A stretch of DNA of 64,000 nucleotides from Annona cherimola (taxonomy: Eukaryota; Streptophyta; Magnoliopsida; Magnoliales; Annonaceae), in the NCBI GenBank assembly GCA_030490835.1, contig CM059971.1, positions 45,618,012-45,682,011 on the forward strand, given 5' to 3'. Each line of letters opens with the position of its first letter. Position 1 is the stretch's first letter. A model generated the notes under the pieces. That model had not been told where the DNA came from. It made no database searches and saw nothing but the letters and a program-made list of their open reading frames with translations. Shown piece by piece: positions 1 to 11,285 of the stretch. The translations under genes and the position numbers were made by a program.

Positions 1-100
1 CATATGGCTCAAGAAATTTCATGGATTTCGAAGAAAAATATTTAGAATTTAACCCATGGAGCTAAGGGGGTAAATTGCAAATATGTAAAAAAAATACAAT

Positions 101-113
101 ACTATAAATAGGG
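101..113 (+). promoter_or_regulatory. TATA-like box of subtype A LTR-like element
   Basis: The sequence ACTATAAATAGGG lies about 155 bp upstream of the donor at 266/267. An equivalent TATA occurs in the inverse copy at 3307-3316, again about 150 bp upstream of its donor. The conserved position suggests the U3 promoter of an LTR. Inference only. Confidence 0.5.
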
Positions 114-1014
114 CAATGGGGTGAACAACCAAGGCACACCATTCCCTGCTCCAAGCTTGATAAATTCAGCATTCCCACCCCCAAACACGTTTTTGGCCTT
201 TAGTGAAAGAATGAGAGAAGGAAAGAGAGAGAAAGGCCAAGTAGGAGGAGAGTTTTTTTACTTGAGGTAAGGGGATTCTTTCCAAAAAAATTTTGAGTTT
301 TATGTAGGGTAAAACCATGCTTAGATAATGCCTAAGCATGAAAAAATAAGTAAAGTTATAATGCCTAATTGAAATTATGCCAAAACATCAAAAATTTGGA
401 GCGCAAATAGAGCATTCAAGAAGATCATGTATAAAATGAGTAAATAATGCTCCAATATTGCTAAATGATGATATGGGATGAATTTTTATGATAATTATGA
501 TGTTGGAATGATGATATATTAATCTCATAATTTTTGGATTTAAGGATTATGCTTAAGTGAAATTATGTTGATTTTTAGTATATAGAGAAAATAATTTATT
601 TAGCCAAGTTAATGATGATGACTTCAAAATTCATGAATTTTTCCATGATATACTAAACATAAGCTATGTCATGGTATTTTTTATTTTTGGAAAAAATGTC
701 AATTTTTGAAACTCATGAACAGTACCCAACTCACTGTGAATAGTAACCCGGATGAACAGCAACGTGAACAGTAATCTGCTCAGTAACCATAAACAGTAAA
801 CGGCGTAAATTGGGTAGAAATGAGATTAATATTTATATTTCATAAGGATATGTGGATGGAATTTTTTAAAAGATTTATGGACAAAAATCCATATAAATGG
901 GTATTCACCAAGTATCTTAATAAGATTAACCTCTATGGGAATGAGGTAATAAATGGTTATAAAGCAACCTAAGACATGGAATGGATGAATAAAATATCCA
1001 TTTTCCTTGTATAG

Positions 1015-1053
1015 GAAAAGGAAATGAGAAGGTTGAGGACACGGACTGAGAAG
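1015..1053 (+). other. Predicted 39-nt non-coding mini-exon in subtype A element
   Basis: It is bounded by a pyrimidine-rich acceptor (TTTTCCTTGTATAG|G) and a donor (GAGAAG|GTAAGCAAGC). The inverse copy has a segment of exactly the same length (2426-2464, minus strand) with the same purine-rich start GAAAAGGAAA. Subtype B copies have 45-48-nt counterparts. No ORF runs through it. It is called from splice motifs and conservation between copies, with no transcript evidence. Confidence 0.45.
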
Positions 1054-2425
1054 GTAAGCAAGCACAACTTTGAAAATGTGATTTTATTCTCAAGTATTTA
1101 TGAAATATGTTTAAGGATGGTCGTTCTTATAATGTTTTGAAATGATGAATGTTTATGAGTTTTTATGAAAAGTCATGCCGGCATATTGATATCATGTGAT
1201 GTTCATGGACATGTGCACATGTATGATGCATAATGAAGAGGCTTTAATGAAGGTAGAAAGCAGATCAGAGGGTCCCCCTTCACTATTGCCGAGTCGTATG
1301 GACTGTGTGCCGGCGGCATCCTCCCAAGAGGTGGAGGCAAAGGAATGTTATGTGTGAATGAATGCATTGCATTTTCATACATGGATTGAAAAGGAAAGCC
1401 TGGATTTGAAATGATGTTTTAAAGAGATAGTGCAAATAGTTTTCTACATGAGAATGACAAGTTACCTGGTGTAAGAGGTATATAATGCCGAGAAAATCAA
1501 AAGTCATGCATGTAGGAGACCATGTAGGCTAATCAAGGTAAAGGACACGAGGTCCCCCTTGACGAGGCCAAGCCGGAGAGATAGCCGGCGTATTGGACCA
1601 TGCTATGTGAGATGTTTCTTGGGCTAGCGTACTGTGGCGCCCCGATCCGAGGTGCCTAGAAGCCTTACTCCGGGATCGTTTTGATTGGCAAACGTGACTC
1701 AGGATTGTTGCCCTGATCACACGGCAGGATTTTTTTTTCATTAATACATGGAAAATTTCCATCATTCATCTATCATGAAATATATTTCACATATCACAGT
1801 TATGAACCAAAACTGTTTCATAAAACAAAAATATTCATTTCCATCTCAAAATTATCATCATTGTCTTTACATAAAATTTACATATACAATATTTCATCAA
1901 AACTACATGTCATTTTACATGCTGCCTTCATCATCTTTTCCTGTTTGTTGTTGAAAAAGCATAGGTGAGTAATAATACTCAGTAAGCAAGCTATACATAA
2001 TTTTTCAATCATTTTCATGCATTTCATAAAATGCAAATGCAATGCATGCATAGCATTCATGACATTCCTTTGGATGCGACGCTAGCTAGGCGCCCATCCC
2101 ATACATGCTCCCATTTCAGGGAGGTCGCCGCCGCCCTGGGCCTATTAAGCGACTTGGCAATAGCGAGGGGGACATCCGGTCCGCTTACTACCTCGACTAA
2201 AGCCTATTCCTCGTGCACATGCTCATTCTCATACACATGCCGGCATGATATTTGCAAATCATAAACAATTTCATAAAAAGCATTTAATAAATAATTTCAC
2301 AAAACGAACTTCAGTTCATGTAAAGCAGTTATAGGTATGGCCAACCTTAAATAAATTTCATAAAGCAACTTGCAAACAATTTCTAGCATTTTGGAAATAA
2401 TTTGCAAAACATATAACTTGCTTAC

Positions 2426-2464
2426 CTCCTCAGTGGTTGTCTTCGACCTTCTCTTTTCCTTTTC
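2426..2464 (-). other. Predicted 39-nt mini-exon in inverse subtype A element
   Basis: On the minus strand it lies between acceptor CCTTGGATAG|G and donor GAGGAG|GTAAG. It is identical in length to the mini-exon at 1015-1053 and similar in its purine-rich start. There is no coding potential, and the prediction rests on splice motifs alone. Confidence 0.45.
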
Positions 2465-3306
2465 CTATCCAAGGACAAAGGATATTTCATTTTCTCTATT
2501 TAAGCTGCTTCCCATGTATGCTTTATAATATTTGGGCATTATTTCTTTACATATATATTTTTATCCACAAATTCTTCAAAAATTCCATACTTATATTCAA
2601 ATATTAATTTCCAAATTTTCTCCAAAATCACGCTGTTCACTGTAGCAGATCACTGTAGCACAATCACTGTTCATTGTGGTTACTGTTCACAGCAACGTGG
2701 TTACTGTTCATGGGTTTCAAAAATTGATATTTTTTCCAAAAATAAAAAATACCATGACATATCTTATGCCTAGTATATCATTGGACATTTCATATATTTT
2801 GAATTTATCATCATTTACTTGGCCAAAAAAATCATTTTCTCCATATACTAAAAATCAACATAAATTCACTTAAGCATAATCCTTAATTTCAAAAATCATG
2901 AAATTAATATATCATTATTCCAATATCATATTTATCATAATCATACATCCCAAATCATCATTTATCAATTTTGGAGCATTATTTTCACATATCATATGCT
3001 ATCTTCCCAAATACCCTATCTTCGCTCCAAATTTTTGATGTTTTGGCATAATTCCATTTAAACATTATATCTATACTTATTTTCTCATGGTTGGGGATTA
3101 TCTAAGCATGGTTTTACCTTACTTAACATCCAAAAGAAATTTGGGTAGAAATCACTTACCCGAAGTGGAAATACGCCTCTTTTTCTCGCACTTTCTCTCT
3201 CCAACCTTCTATTCTTCAAGGCTAAAACGTATGGGGATGGAAAACGAAGTTGCACAAGTGATTTTTGAGCTGGGATGGCTGTGAATTTCGTCCATGGCCT
3301 GCTCCT

Positions 3307-3316
3307 CTATTTATAG
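3307..3316 (-). promoter_or_regulatory. TATA-like box of inverse subtype A element
   Basis: CTATAAATAG on the minus strand lies about 150 nt upstream of the predicted donor at 3160. It is the counterpart of the TATA at 101-113 in the host copy. Confidence 0.5.
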
Positions 3317-4785
3317 GGGTCCATTTTTCATGAATTTGCAATTTACCCCTCTAGCTTAGGGTGTAAACTTGCAAATGTGTTTTTTTCTAATTCCCCAAAG
3401 GTGCTTAGAGCCTTGTGCAGCCTCCCTACCTTTCTCCAGCAGCCCTATTTTTCAGGCCTATTTTTCCTATTTTTTTATTTTTTTAATTTAATTATTTTTA
3501 AGCTAATTAAATCTAAACCCTTGATTTTTGATTTGGATGAATTTGGACCATTGATCAAAGTCAAATGGTAATAAATTCCCCTGCTCACGCCCCCTGCCCT
3601 TGCTGCTTTTCATTAAATTTTTATTTTATTTTTTTACTATTTAAAAAAAAGTCGAAAGTAGCATTTAATAAAAGTTAAGCTACTTTTTGATTTTTTTCAT
3701 TTGATGTTTTATCTTGACCTTTGATTTGTGATTTTTATCACATCTTAATCCATTCATTATGTCCATCATGAATTTTTAACCATCCATAAAAAATTTCATC
3801 GAATTCCGACTTTCGGATTGCAACTTATGAATTTTTTTCTATTTTTTCATATAAATCCGAACTTTGATTAAAATATCCAAAAGAATTGCTATTTTGTCTT
3901 GTAGTGATTAAATCTCTATTTTGTCTTTTATGATTAAGTTAATCCAAGTGATTAACTCTTAATCATATATCTTAACCCCTGTTTACTATTCACGTGTACT
4001 CCCGTGCACTATTTACGGGATTAAATTCCCAATTGCATTATGTCAACCTCAAATACACATGTCCATCAATAAAATTCATGAATCTTTATAAAATAATCTT
4101 TAAAATTACCAATGTCGAAATGACGCGTATACGGTCGAAACAACGCGTATACGATCAGGGTTCCACACGTACCCACACACGAAGGTTTATATCAGGAACG
4201 GAAATGAAGCATTTACACATCCAATGTTTATGAAATAATTTTTATGAAAAGATTTCTGTGCATTTGATAGTTGATCACTTGGTAAGTGTCTTCTATCAAA
4301 TGGAGAGGAATGCATTTAAACGAAAGAAAAATGCTTGCTTATTGAGTTTTGACTCATGTTTTATTTTTCCAACCTCAAACAGGTGCAGGGAAAGCTAAGT
4401 GATAAAAAAGATCAGGTTGATTTGCCTGTAAGTGATATGATGAATGAATGAAAGAAGCATAGTTACAAAGGTATGTAATCCTTTGTATATTGAAGTATGA
4501 ATGAATGCCTTAATGGGATATAATGAAAAAGGACATAGGTTGCATGAAATTATGAAGTTATGAATAATATGAGAAGTTGATGATTTATGATGATATAGAT
4601 AAGTCCATTATGAATGATGATGAGTATATGTTTATGTGATGAAAGAAAAGAAAAAGAAAGAAAAAAATTGGACGAGTTCCAATTAAGAACCCACCGCGTG
4701 ATCAGGGTAACAATCCTAAATCACGTTTACCAATCAAAAACGGTCCGGAGTAAGGCTTTTAGGCACCCCAGTTCGGGGTGCCACA

Positions 4786-4893
4786 AAAGCATAAGAAATC
4801 CACAACCCCACTTGATTATGATTCCATCATTTTTATGTCGAACCAAGCTTACAAGAGATATACCAATGTGGTGCTAAAAAGACCACTCCTACC
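4786..4893 (+). pseudogene. Left fragment of decayed plant-transposon ORF
   Basis: This short stretch is cut on the left by the LTR-like element ending at 4785 and on the right by the hAT element starting at 4894. After removing the hAT element and one copy of CTCCTACC it joins 6326-6763, which has recognisable homology to a plant-transposon protein domain. It reads as coding-like sequence (short motif YKRYTNVVLKRPLLP) but is too short to classify alone. Confidence 0.35.
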
Positions 4894-6317
4894 CAATGTT
4901 GTCAACACTGAACCGGTTAGCAAAACCGGTCATGTGACTAGTTCTGGTTCAACCGGTTCAACCATTTTTGAAAACTGGATTAAACTGGTCTAGTAGTAAT
5001 TTATGTAAAATATGTCATACATAGATAAAATACAAGTTAAAAATTAATATATAAAAATCTATTACTGTGAACATAATTTTAGAAGTTATAAAATAGAGCA
5101 CTTACTTTCATGTTATTGATTATATCTTTGCCAACATTGTATTAATGCTTTAGTTTGATTTTTTCAATTATTTACCTAAAAATAAAAAACCATAATAATC
5201 TTAGTTATATAATGCATAATGTATATATTAAACAAATAAAAAATGTGAAATCAAAGTGGATAAGATTTGTTGCACACAGTTTCGCCAAAGAGTAGAACCC
5301 ATGAACACATGAAGTGCAAGTTAATTAATTAAGAAATTTCTTGATGTAACTAATTTCTAAATAAAAGAATTAAGCATTAAAAAGAGAATGAGCAATTACT
5401 TATTAAAGAACTTACCAATGGAGCACAATTGAAGGGAAAAAAGAAAAGAAAGTCATATTTTGATCCTCAATTCAAAAATAAGTAAAAACTATTGATTCTC
5501 TTAGAAATAAAAATGGCATACAGAAATGCTAGTAGACTAGCATCACGACAGAATCAGATCTTATTTTCACACACCATGATACTAGTAGCAGAAATAAAAA
5601 TGGCACCGTAAAAGCCAAAATCTAGACACCACCATAGATAAAAATACGGGAGAAATTACTCCTGACAATGAAATATTGGCACACATTCTGTAAAAATAAA
5701 AATTGTAGCAGAAAAGTTTGAGCAACTAAAAATCAAAAATTGCTAGTGAATAAGGATGGATTACTGTCACCGACAACGACCTAAGGGTGATGATGATAGG
5801 GAAAGAAGACGACGATTAGTTTAGTCCTCCTTGCTCAGGCTTCCTACTGCAATTGATGATCGTCCTCCACATTGTCGACACCAAGTTCCGATCGGCACTT
5901 CCAGCAACACTAGCAGCCATCACCGCTCACCAATCATCAACAATCCTTCTAACAGGGATCACTCGATTGAATCCTCCACCCATCATGGCTACAGCGTCAA
6001 CATTAGAAAATGGTACTTGCTCAAAATCGTGAAGGGAAACAAAGATTTGAGATAATGGTTTTTGTTGAGGGTTTTCCCAAATGAAGATGAGTTGCGGTGC
6101 TGTTTGTCAAGGTCTCGATGAGGATATTTTTATATATAAACAACTCACACAAATCAGGTTAAACAACCAGCCAGAAACTAGAAATCGGGATGTTTAAACT
6201 GATTTCATGCAGTTTGTTTCTCCCAACCAGTAACCGGACAAGATCAGACCGGTTAGGTCACGGGTTCTAAGTTGAACCGGTTAGACAGGTCAGTCTGATC
6301 CGGTTCTTATAACATTG
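4894..6317. mobile_element. Non-autonomous hAT-type DNA transposon (8-bp TSD CTCCTACC)
   Basis: This 1424-bp element is flanked by a perfect 8-bp target-site duplication CTCCTACC at 4886-4893 and 6318-6325. The termini are inverted: the left end begins CAATGTTGTCAACACTGAACC and the right end reads CAATGTTATAAGAACCGG on the opposite strand. An 8-bp TSD with termini fitting C-A-R-N-G is typical of the hAT superfamily. Sub-terminal AACCGGTT repeats sit inside both ends (about 4911-4960 and 6240-6305), as expected for hAT transposase-binding regions. No transposase is encoded, so it would depend on an autonomous relative. It splits the decayed ORF at 4786-6763. Confidence 0.85.
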
Positions 6318-6325
6318 CTCCTACC

Positions 6326-6763
6326 TGACTAGAATACATGGCAGATGCTTATAAGGTTCTAAGCAATTCTCATCGATTGCAACAATTCTGTGCTCAACCT
6401 GATCCAGCAATTGTCTCTCTAGTATAGGAGTTTTATGCTAATATTACTGAGCAAGATCAAGGACGAGTAAGGATTTGGAGTAAAACTGTGATCTGCCACC
6501 TCATGGCAATCAATGATTTCTATGGTACACCAGATATTGCTTAATTAAATGGATATACAGAATATGTACAAAACACAAAGTGAAACATTGCTGAAATGAA
6601 CTAGGATTTGTGCTTTGAACCACCTGTTTGGAGAACCGCTAATGATCAACTCTACTCTTTCAAACAGACTAATTTAAGAGATTTCACCAAGGTGTAGTTT
6701 TATTTCATTGTTGTGAGACTGCACCCTTCCTCTCATGTTAGTTATATTACACTTGATCAAGTT
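6326..6763 (+). pseudogene. Decayed ORF of plant-transposon protein type, middle part
   Basis: Read on the plus strand, this region gives short motifs typical of the 'putative plant transposon protein' family carried by some LTR retrotransposons: an FYANITEQDQGRVRIW stretch near 6435, DLCFEPPVW near 6607 and HPSSHVSYITLDQV near 6720. In-frame stops (for example TAG near 6424 and TAA near 6541) break the frame. It continues after the 8.1-kb insertion at 14906: with the insertion and one GTGTT copy removed, the frame is open across the junction. The function of this family is unknown to me. The family is assigned by motif memory only. Confidence 0.45.
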
Positions 6764-9666
6764 GTGTTTGTGATACCCAGACACAAGTAAGGCTTACATA
6801 TATGCATTTGGCATATATAAATGGATCATGTAAGATTTATTGGAATTTTGAAAGATTTTTATTGCAATTAGGGCAAATGATTATGAATAATGATTATAAG
6901 TCGATATGAGTCAATGTGATTAAAGAAGCTTAATGAGGATTAGGAAATGTAAATATATTGAGGATAATTACCTCATATATTATGATTTAATTAAGGGAGA
7001 TTATATTGTTAATTATGGAGTTAAGGTGGCAAATGCTAGAAAATTCATAACTCGACGCCGGTAAGGCGGATTAAGATAAAAATTGAAAGGTAAGCACATA
7101 ATTTTGTGCTTAATCTTATGAAAAGATTGGATTATGAAAATAATGATGAAATTAAGGTAAAAATCGATCATCACCATCAAAATTCAAAGAAGACTTTAAA
7201 TGATCATAACTTGAGCTAGGAAAGTCGGATTGAGACGAAATTTGAAATGAATGGTTAAAATTATGAGATTAATGCAATGAGAGGCTTGGATTAAGCTAAT
7301 GATGATGGGATATTGGTTGCACGAAAATGGGTGTATATTATTGACTTTTGTGCACCAAAAAGTAAGTTTGCATTTATGTTAAAGTAAGGTGATTAATTAA
7401 ATAATTAATGGCAAAAATGATGTGTCGAAAGGAGATAATTACACATGGATTTTATGAATTATTTAAAATTACAAAATCCATAACAAAATCAAGTGATTAA
7501 TGGCATGATTTAATGGCTAATGGATTAGCTCAAAGGAGGTAGAAGAGGTGGCCCACACATGGACGATCAAGGGGCTGTTGCATGGAATTTTTAATTTTTA
7601 AAAAAATACAAAATGTGTATTTAAATGACTTAGGCAGCTAAGATGAGATGTGGACGTGATTTGGGATGGATTTTGTGGCAAGAAAATGCCAAAAAGTCAA
7701 TGATAAGTGGACCCCATCAAGTGGACAGCAAAGTAGGTCCCAAAAGTGGTGCACGTTCAAAGCTACAACGGGATTTTTTATGATTTTTTTAATAGCTAAT
7801 TTGACCCCTAAATGAGCTCCTAGTTAGGATGATTAATGGTCCATTAATTAAAGCTGCCATTTTGGTGGAAAAAATTGAAAAAGGGTTGCTGAAATGGACG
7901 TTGCATTTTGTGGACAGATTGTGTCCATTAATGACATGGATTTTAATGGATTTTTTTAAAAGATAATTACATAATTTACTTGGATGATATTTTTCCATGT
8001 CATCAAAGGGGATAAGAATAATTAAATTATGCCTTAATTTGATGTGGCAAGTGGGCCCAAAAATCTGGAAAAATCAAGGCATTACAAGGAGAGCATGTCC
8101 ATATGTGTAGGGGTTAGAGAGAGAAATGTTAAGGGGGAAAAATCCCCAAGCAAAGCAGCAGCTGCAAGTCCTCATTTTCCAGCAGCATGAGGGGAAGAAA
8201 AAGAGGAGAAAAGGAGGAGAAAAAGAAGGAGAAAAAGGAGAAAAAATGGAGGAGAACCAAGCTTGGATAGCTTGAATCAAGGTTGACAACAATCAAGTAA
8301 GTAAACCCTATGATTTGAGTTCTTTAATTCTATGTTTTTCACCTCAACTTATAGGTCAAGAATTTGATTCATATGGAACCCTTAAAGCATGATTCATGAT
8401 GCCCTTGATTAGGGTATTGATTAAGGTTTGAATGAAAAGAATGAAAGCATGGGTTCAAGAGGATGAAAATGGTGGTTAGGATTGAAAACGGGTTGATAAT
8501 CATGGCTGAAAATTTCTTAAATTCGTATATGATATTTCTGTTTTGATGTTTAATTATGATTACATGATGATTCATGATTTAATGAATTTCATATGTTGAT
8601 TTGGGCTTAAGTTATGAATTTTAGAAAGGATATGAATTAGGGTTACACGTATGACCCGATTTTCATATTTTGTGTTAAAAATGATATATGAATTAACCCA
8701 AATGATTTATAAATGATTAAGAGGCTAAAATACCCTAAATTTAGAGTATGTTGGACGTTCAAAATGGTTTGAGATGATTGCCCTAAATCTGATTTTTAGG
8801 GACATACATGTGGACATCCAAAGAGGGGTGCAAATGGTACCCAAAATGTATATGGAAGTTGCTGTTATGCAAACCAATGAATTTTGGATTTTTAATTATG
8901 TCTTAATACCCTAAATTTTGGTTAATAGAAACATGATTAATTATTGAAATTAAGTGATTAGAAAACTGTTTTGAATTAAGTGTCAAAAGAGGCGTTGAAA
9001 TGATGAAAAACGGGTTCTAATGTTGCTGTTTTGGAATCCTAAGATGAATGGATTATAAATCCGAAATTAAATCCTAAATTATATTTTAATTAAGGGATTT
9101 AATCATGCTAATTAAGGAGACAAGTTGCTGTGTTGAAATTTTTTAAGAAAACTATGAACTATGTGTTGAGAAATGAACATGTATGGAGAGATAAGTATGA
9201 GAAAATGATAAATTGATTATGTGAGTTATTAAAACGCAAAATTGCATGAAAAATGGCTGAAATACGTGGGTTAAGGTACTTTTTTAGTAAATAATGATAA
9301 TCTCAAATTTTGATATTATTATATGATATCTAAGCTATCAACTAAGTGCTTAAAATGAGCATCGTTATATGAAAAGTGGAAAATATGATAAAAATGATAA
9401 ATGGAGGTAATGAACCTCCAAATTATGATTTAATGAATGATTATTATATGTATGTAAGTTTACCCTAGATAAGGGTATTAAAATAAATGAATGAATGATT
9501 TGATATGTATAGGCTATGTTGCTAAGTATGAATACTCGACTTAAAAGACAAGTGGGTTAAGTTAGATAATGTAAATCCAAATGAATTTATGTAGGTTAGA
9601 AAACCTAAGGGATATAAGTATTTGAAGATGATGTGAATAAATGAAATGTTATTTTCATTTATCTAG

Positions 9667-9714
9667 GCAAAGGTAAGGAAAAGGATGGAAGGAAAGGAGT
9701 TAAGGCGATCTCAG
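9667..9714 (+). other. Predicted 48-nt mini-exon in subtype B copy 1
   Basis: It lies between acceptor TTCATTTATCTAG|GCAAAGG and donor GATCTCAG|GTAAGCAAG. Copy 3 has the same 48-nt length and nearly the same sequence (61171-61218); copy 2 has 45 nt (53191-53235). It is purine-rich with no apparent coding function. Confidence 0.45.
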
Positions 9715-10839
9715 GTAAGCAAGCGAATTTTTTAAAATTACTGGTTTTCCTTTATGTGATGAAATGATGAAATGTCAATATTTTTATGAATGTTTTACAA
9801 GTGGGCAAGCACATGTTTTGAAAATTTACTACTTTAATAAAAATCCACAAGTTTTGGAAAAGGGTGGCTTTAATGAAAAGCCTTAAGGTTTACTTTATGA
9901 GAAGCAAGCGACACTTTTTAAGATAAATAATTTATCACAAGTGTTGCCAGTGTTGAGAATGTTTTATGTTAATGAAATTGAGAAATTTGCTTATGAGTAA
10001 GCAAATTCTCCAGAATGATAATTTTAAAGGATTTTTATGTTGTATATCGATGTTTCTAAGGAATTTGCTTTTAAGTAAGCAAGTTCATTATGATGTTATT
10101 TCAAAAGTATTTTATAAGAAAAAGAGAATTTTTTCCTTTTTCACAGAGTAATTTTAGCAGATAAGTTTTGAGTTTTCTCTTATGATGTTTTATGATTAAT
10201 AGCTGTGTTTATGAAAGAAAAAGGAAAAGTGATTTGATTAATGGAAAAAGATTAATTTTTCTATGTCATAATATTTAAATATAAATGATCATTTGGACAT
10301 AGTCCATACGTTTTGAAATAATATTCTAAAAAGTTTTGATTTCCTTTAAATAATGAAATCTATGTTGAAAATGTCTTGAAAAATGTTTATACGGATGTTG
10401 TTTAATGGGATTTAAGGATGACCAACCTAATAAGTTGATTTTATAAAATGGTTTGATTTCGAGTTGCTTAAGTAGCATACAAAAGACTATGCAAGCCCCT
10501 CCCTACATAGAAATAACAAAATTGATATGTGGACAAGAAGTTGATTTTTGGGTGGTTGAGAAGGGGATGGTACAATTGTATAACCTTTATGTGCAAAAGG
10601 TCCTGAAATGGAAACCAAGGAAAGGCTAGGAAAAAATATATGATTTATTCTTGAAAATTTAAAAGTTTTGAAATTCTTTTACTATAAGGATTTTTAAGAT
10701 GTATTGTTTCTCAAACATTTCAAATGATTGTCAAAATATTTTATTCAAAATTCTTCTAAAAGAATTTAAGGAAAGTCATCCGAAAATTAGATTTCAAATG
10801 ACAACTTGTTAAAAGTGGGTGCGCTAACTTTACAAGTTG

Positions 10840-11030
10840 ACACGAACTGCGGTCTGTGATGTTATCTTTCAAAACGATTTGTTTTAAAAAGACACAGACT
10901 TTAGTCTACTGTGATGTTTTTCGAGTTATAGATGCAGACTGAGGTTTGTGATCCCGGTTTAAAAGGTCATGGGCTTCGGTCTGTGATACTTTTAACCAAA
11001 TGGACTGCGGTCTGTGATACGGATGTATTG
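10840..11030 (+). repeat. GACTGCGGTC-type short hairpin repeats
   Basis: About five variants of a small inverted repeat are each followed by TGTGAT: AACTGCGGTCTGTGAT, CAGACTTTAGTCTACTGTGA, CAGACTGAGGTTTGTGAT, GGCTTCGGTCTGTGAT and GGACTGCGGTCTGTGAT. A counterpart lies at 62345-62520 in copy 3. A GCGGCGCCCTCCCTGAAATGGGAG-like block follows in all subtypes. Confidence 0.6.
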
Positions 11031-11285
11031 TGCATCAGTACAAGGAATAGGCCGGTTGAAGAACACATTTGGGATGGCCGGGGCCCACTCTACATATGGC
11101 CAAATCATACGGGATGGCAGGAGGCCAGCGGCGCCCTCCCTGAAATGGGAGAAGAATAAAGAAATAGCCGCCTGGTTGGCATGCTGTTAAGTATGGATTC
11201 TCTTCCAAAAGGTAGCATGATCACTTGCTAAGTGTCGCCACTGACTGGGGAGAAATGCATTTGCTAATGTTTTGCTCTTAAAAAT

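Larger units (their letters stand above)
1633..4167 (-). mobile_element. Long LTR-like element, subtype A, complete inverse copy (TSD CGTAC)
   Basis: This complete 2535-bp insertion is flanked by the 5-bp duplication CGTAC at 1628-1632 and 4168-4172. On the plus strand it starts TGTGGCGCCCC and ends GGGTTCCACA, so it has LTR-type TG..CA termini. Its sequence is an inverted relative of the host copy, which makes 1-4785 partly self-complementary. On its own strand the order is: TATA (3307-3316), donor CTTCGG|GTAAGTG (3160/3159), acceptor TTGGATAG|G (exon from 2464), donor GAGGAG|GTAAG (after 2426) and acceptor AACAACAAACAG|G (exon from 1940). It also holds several CTGTTCACTGTAGCA-like repeats near 2635-2715. 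There is no ORF. It is probably a solo LTR, though a non-coding derivative element is possible. Confidence 0.8.
1..4785 (+). mobile_element. Long LTR-like element, subtype A, host copy (5' end outside window)
   Basis: This is the forward copy, covering 1-1632 and 4173-4785, split by an inverse element at 1633-4167. The right end is a conserved tail: a GATCAGGGTAACAATCC block at about 4703, then a terminal GGGGTGCCACA ending at 4785. Similar tails end at 14900 and 63993, and inverted ones start at 1633 and 53310. There is no ORF. It contains a TATA-like ACTATAAATAGGG (101-113), a donor CTTGAG|GTAAGG at 266/267, an acceptor TTGTATAG|G at 1014/1015, a second donor GAGAAG|GTAAGC at 1053/1054, an acceptor CCTCAAACAG|G at 4382/4383 and a third donor ACAAAG|GTATGT at 4470/4471. 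The TG..CA tail and relatedness to copies with 5-bp duplications point to an LTR, probably solo. The parent lineage is unknown, and the left end cannot be checked because it lies before base 1. Confidence 0.7.
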
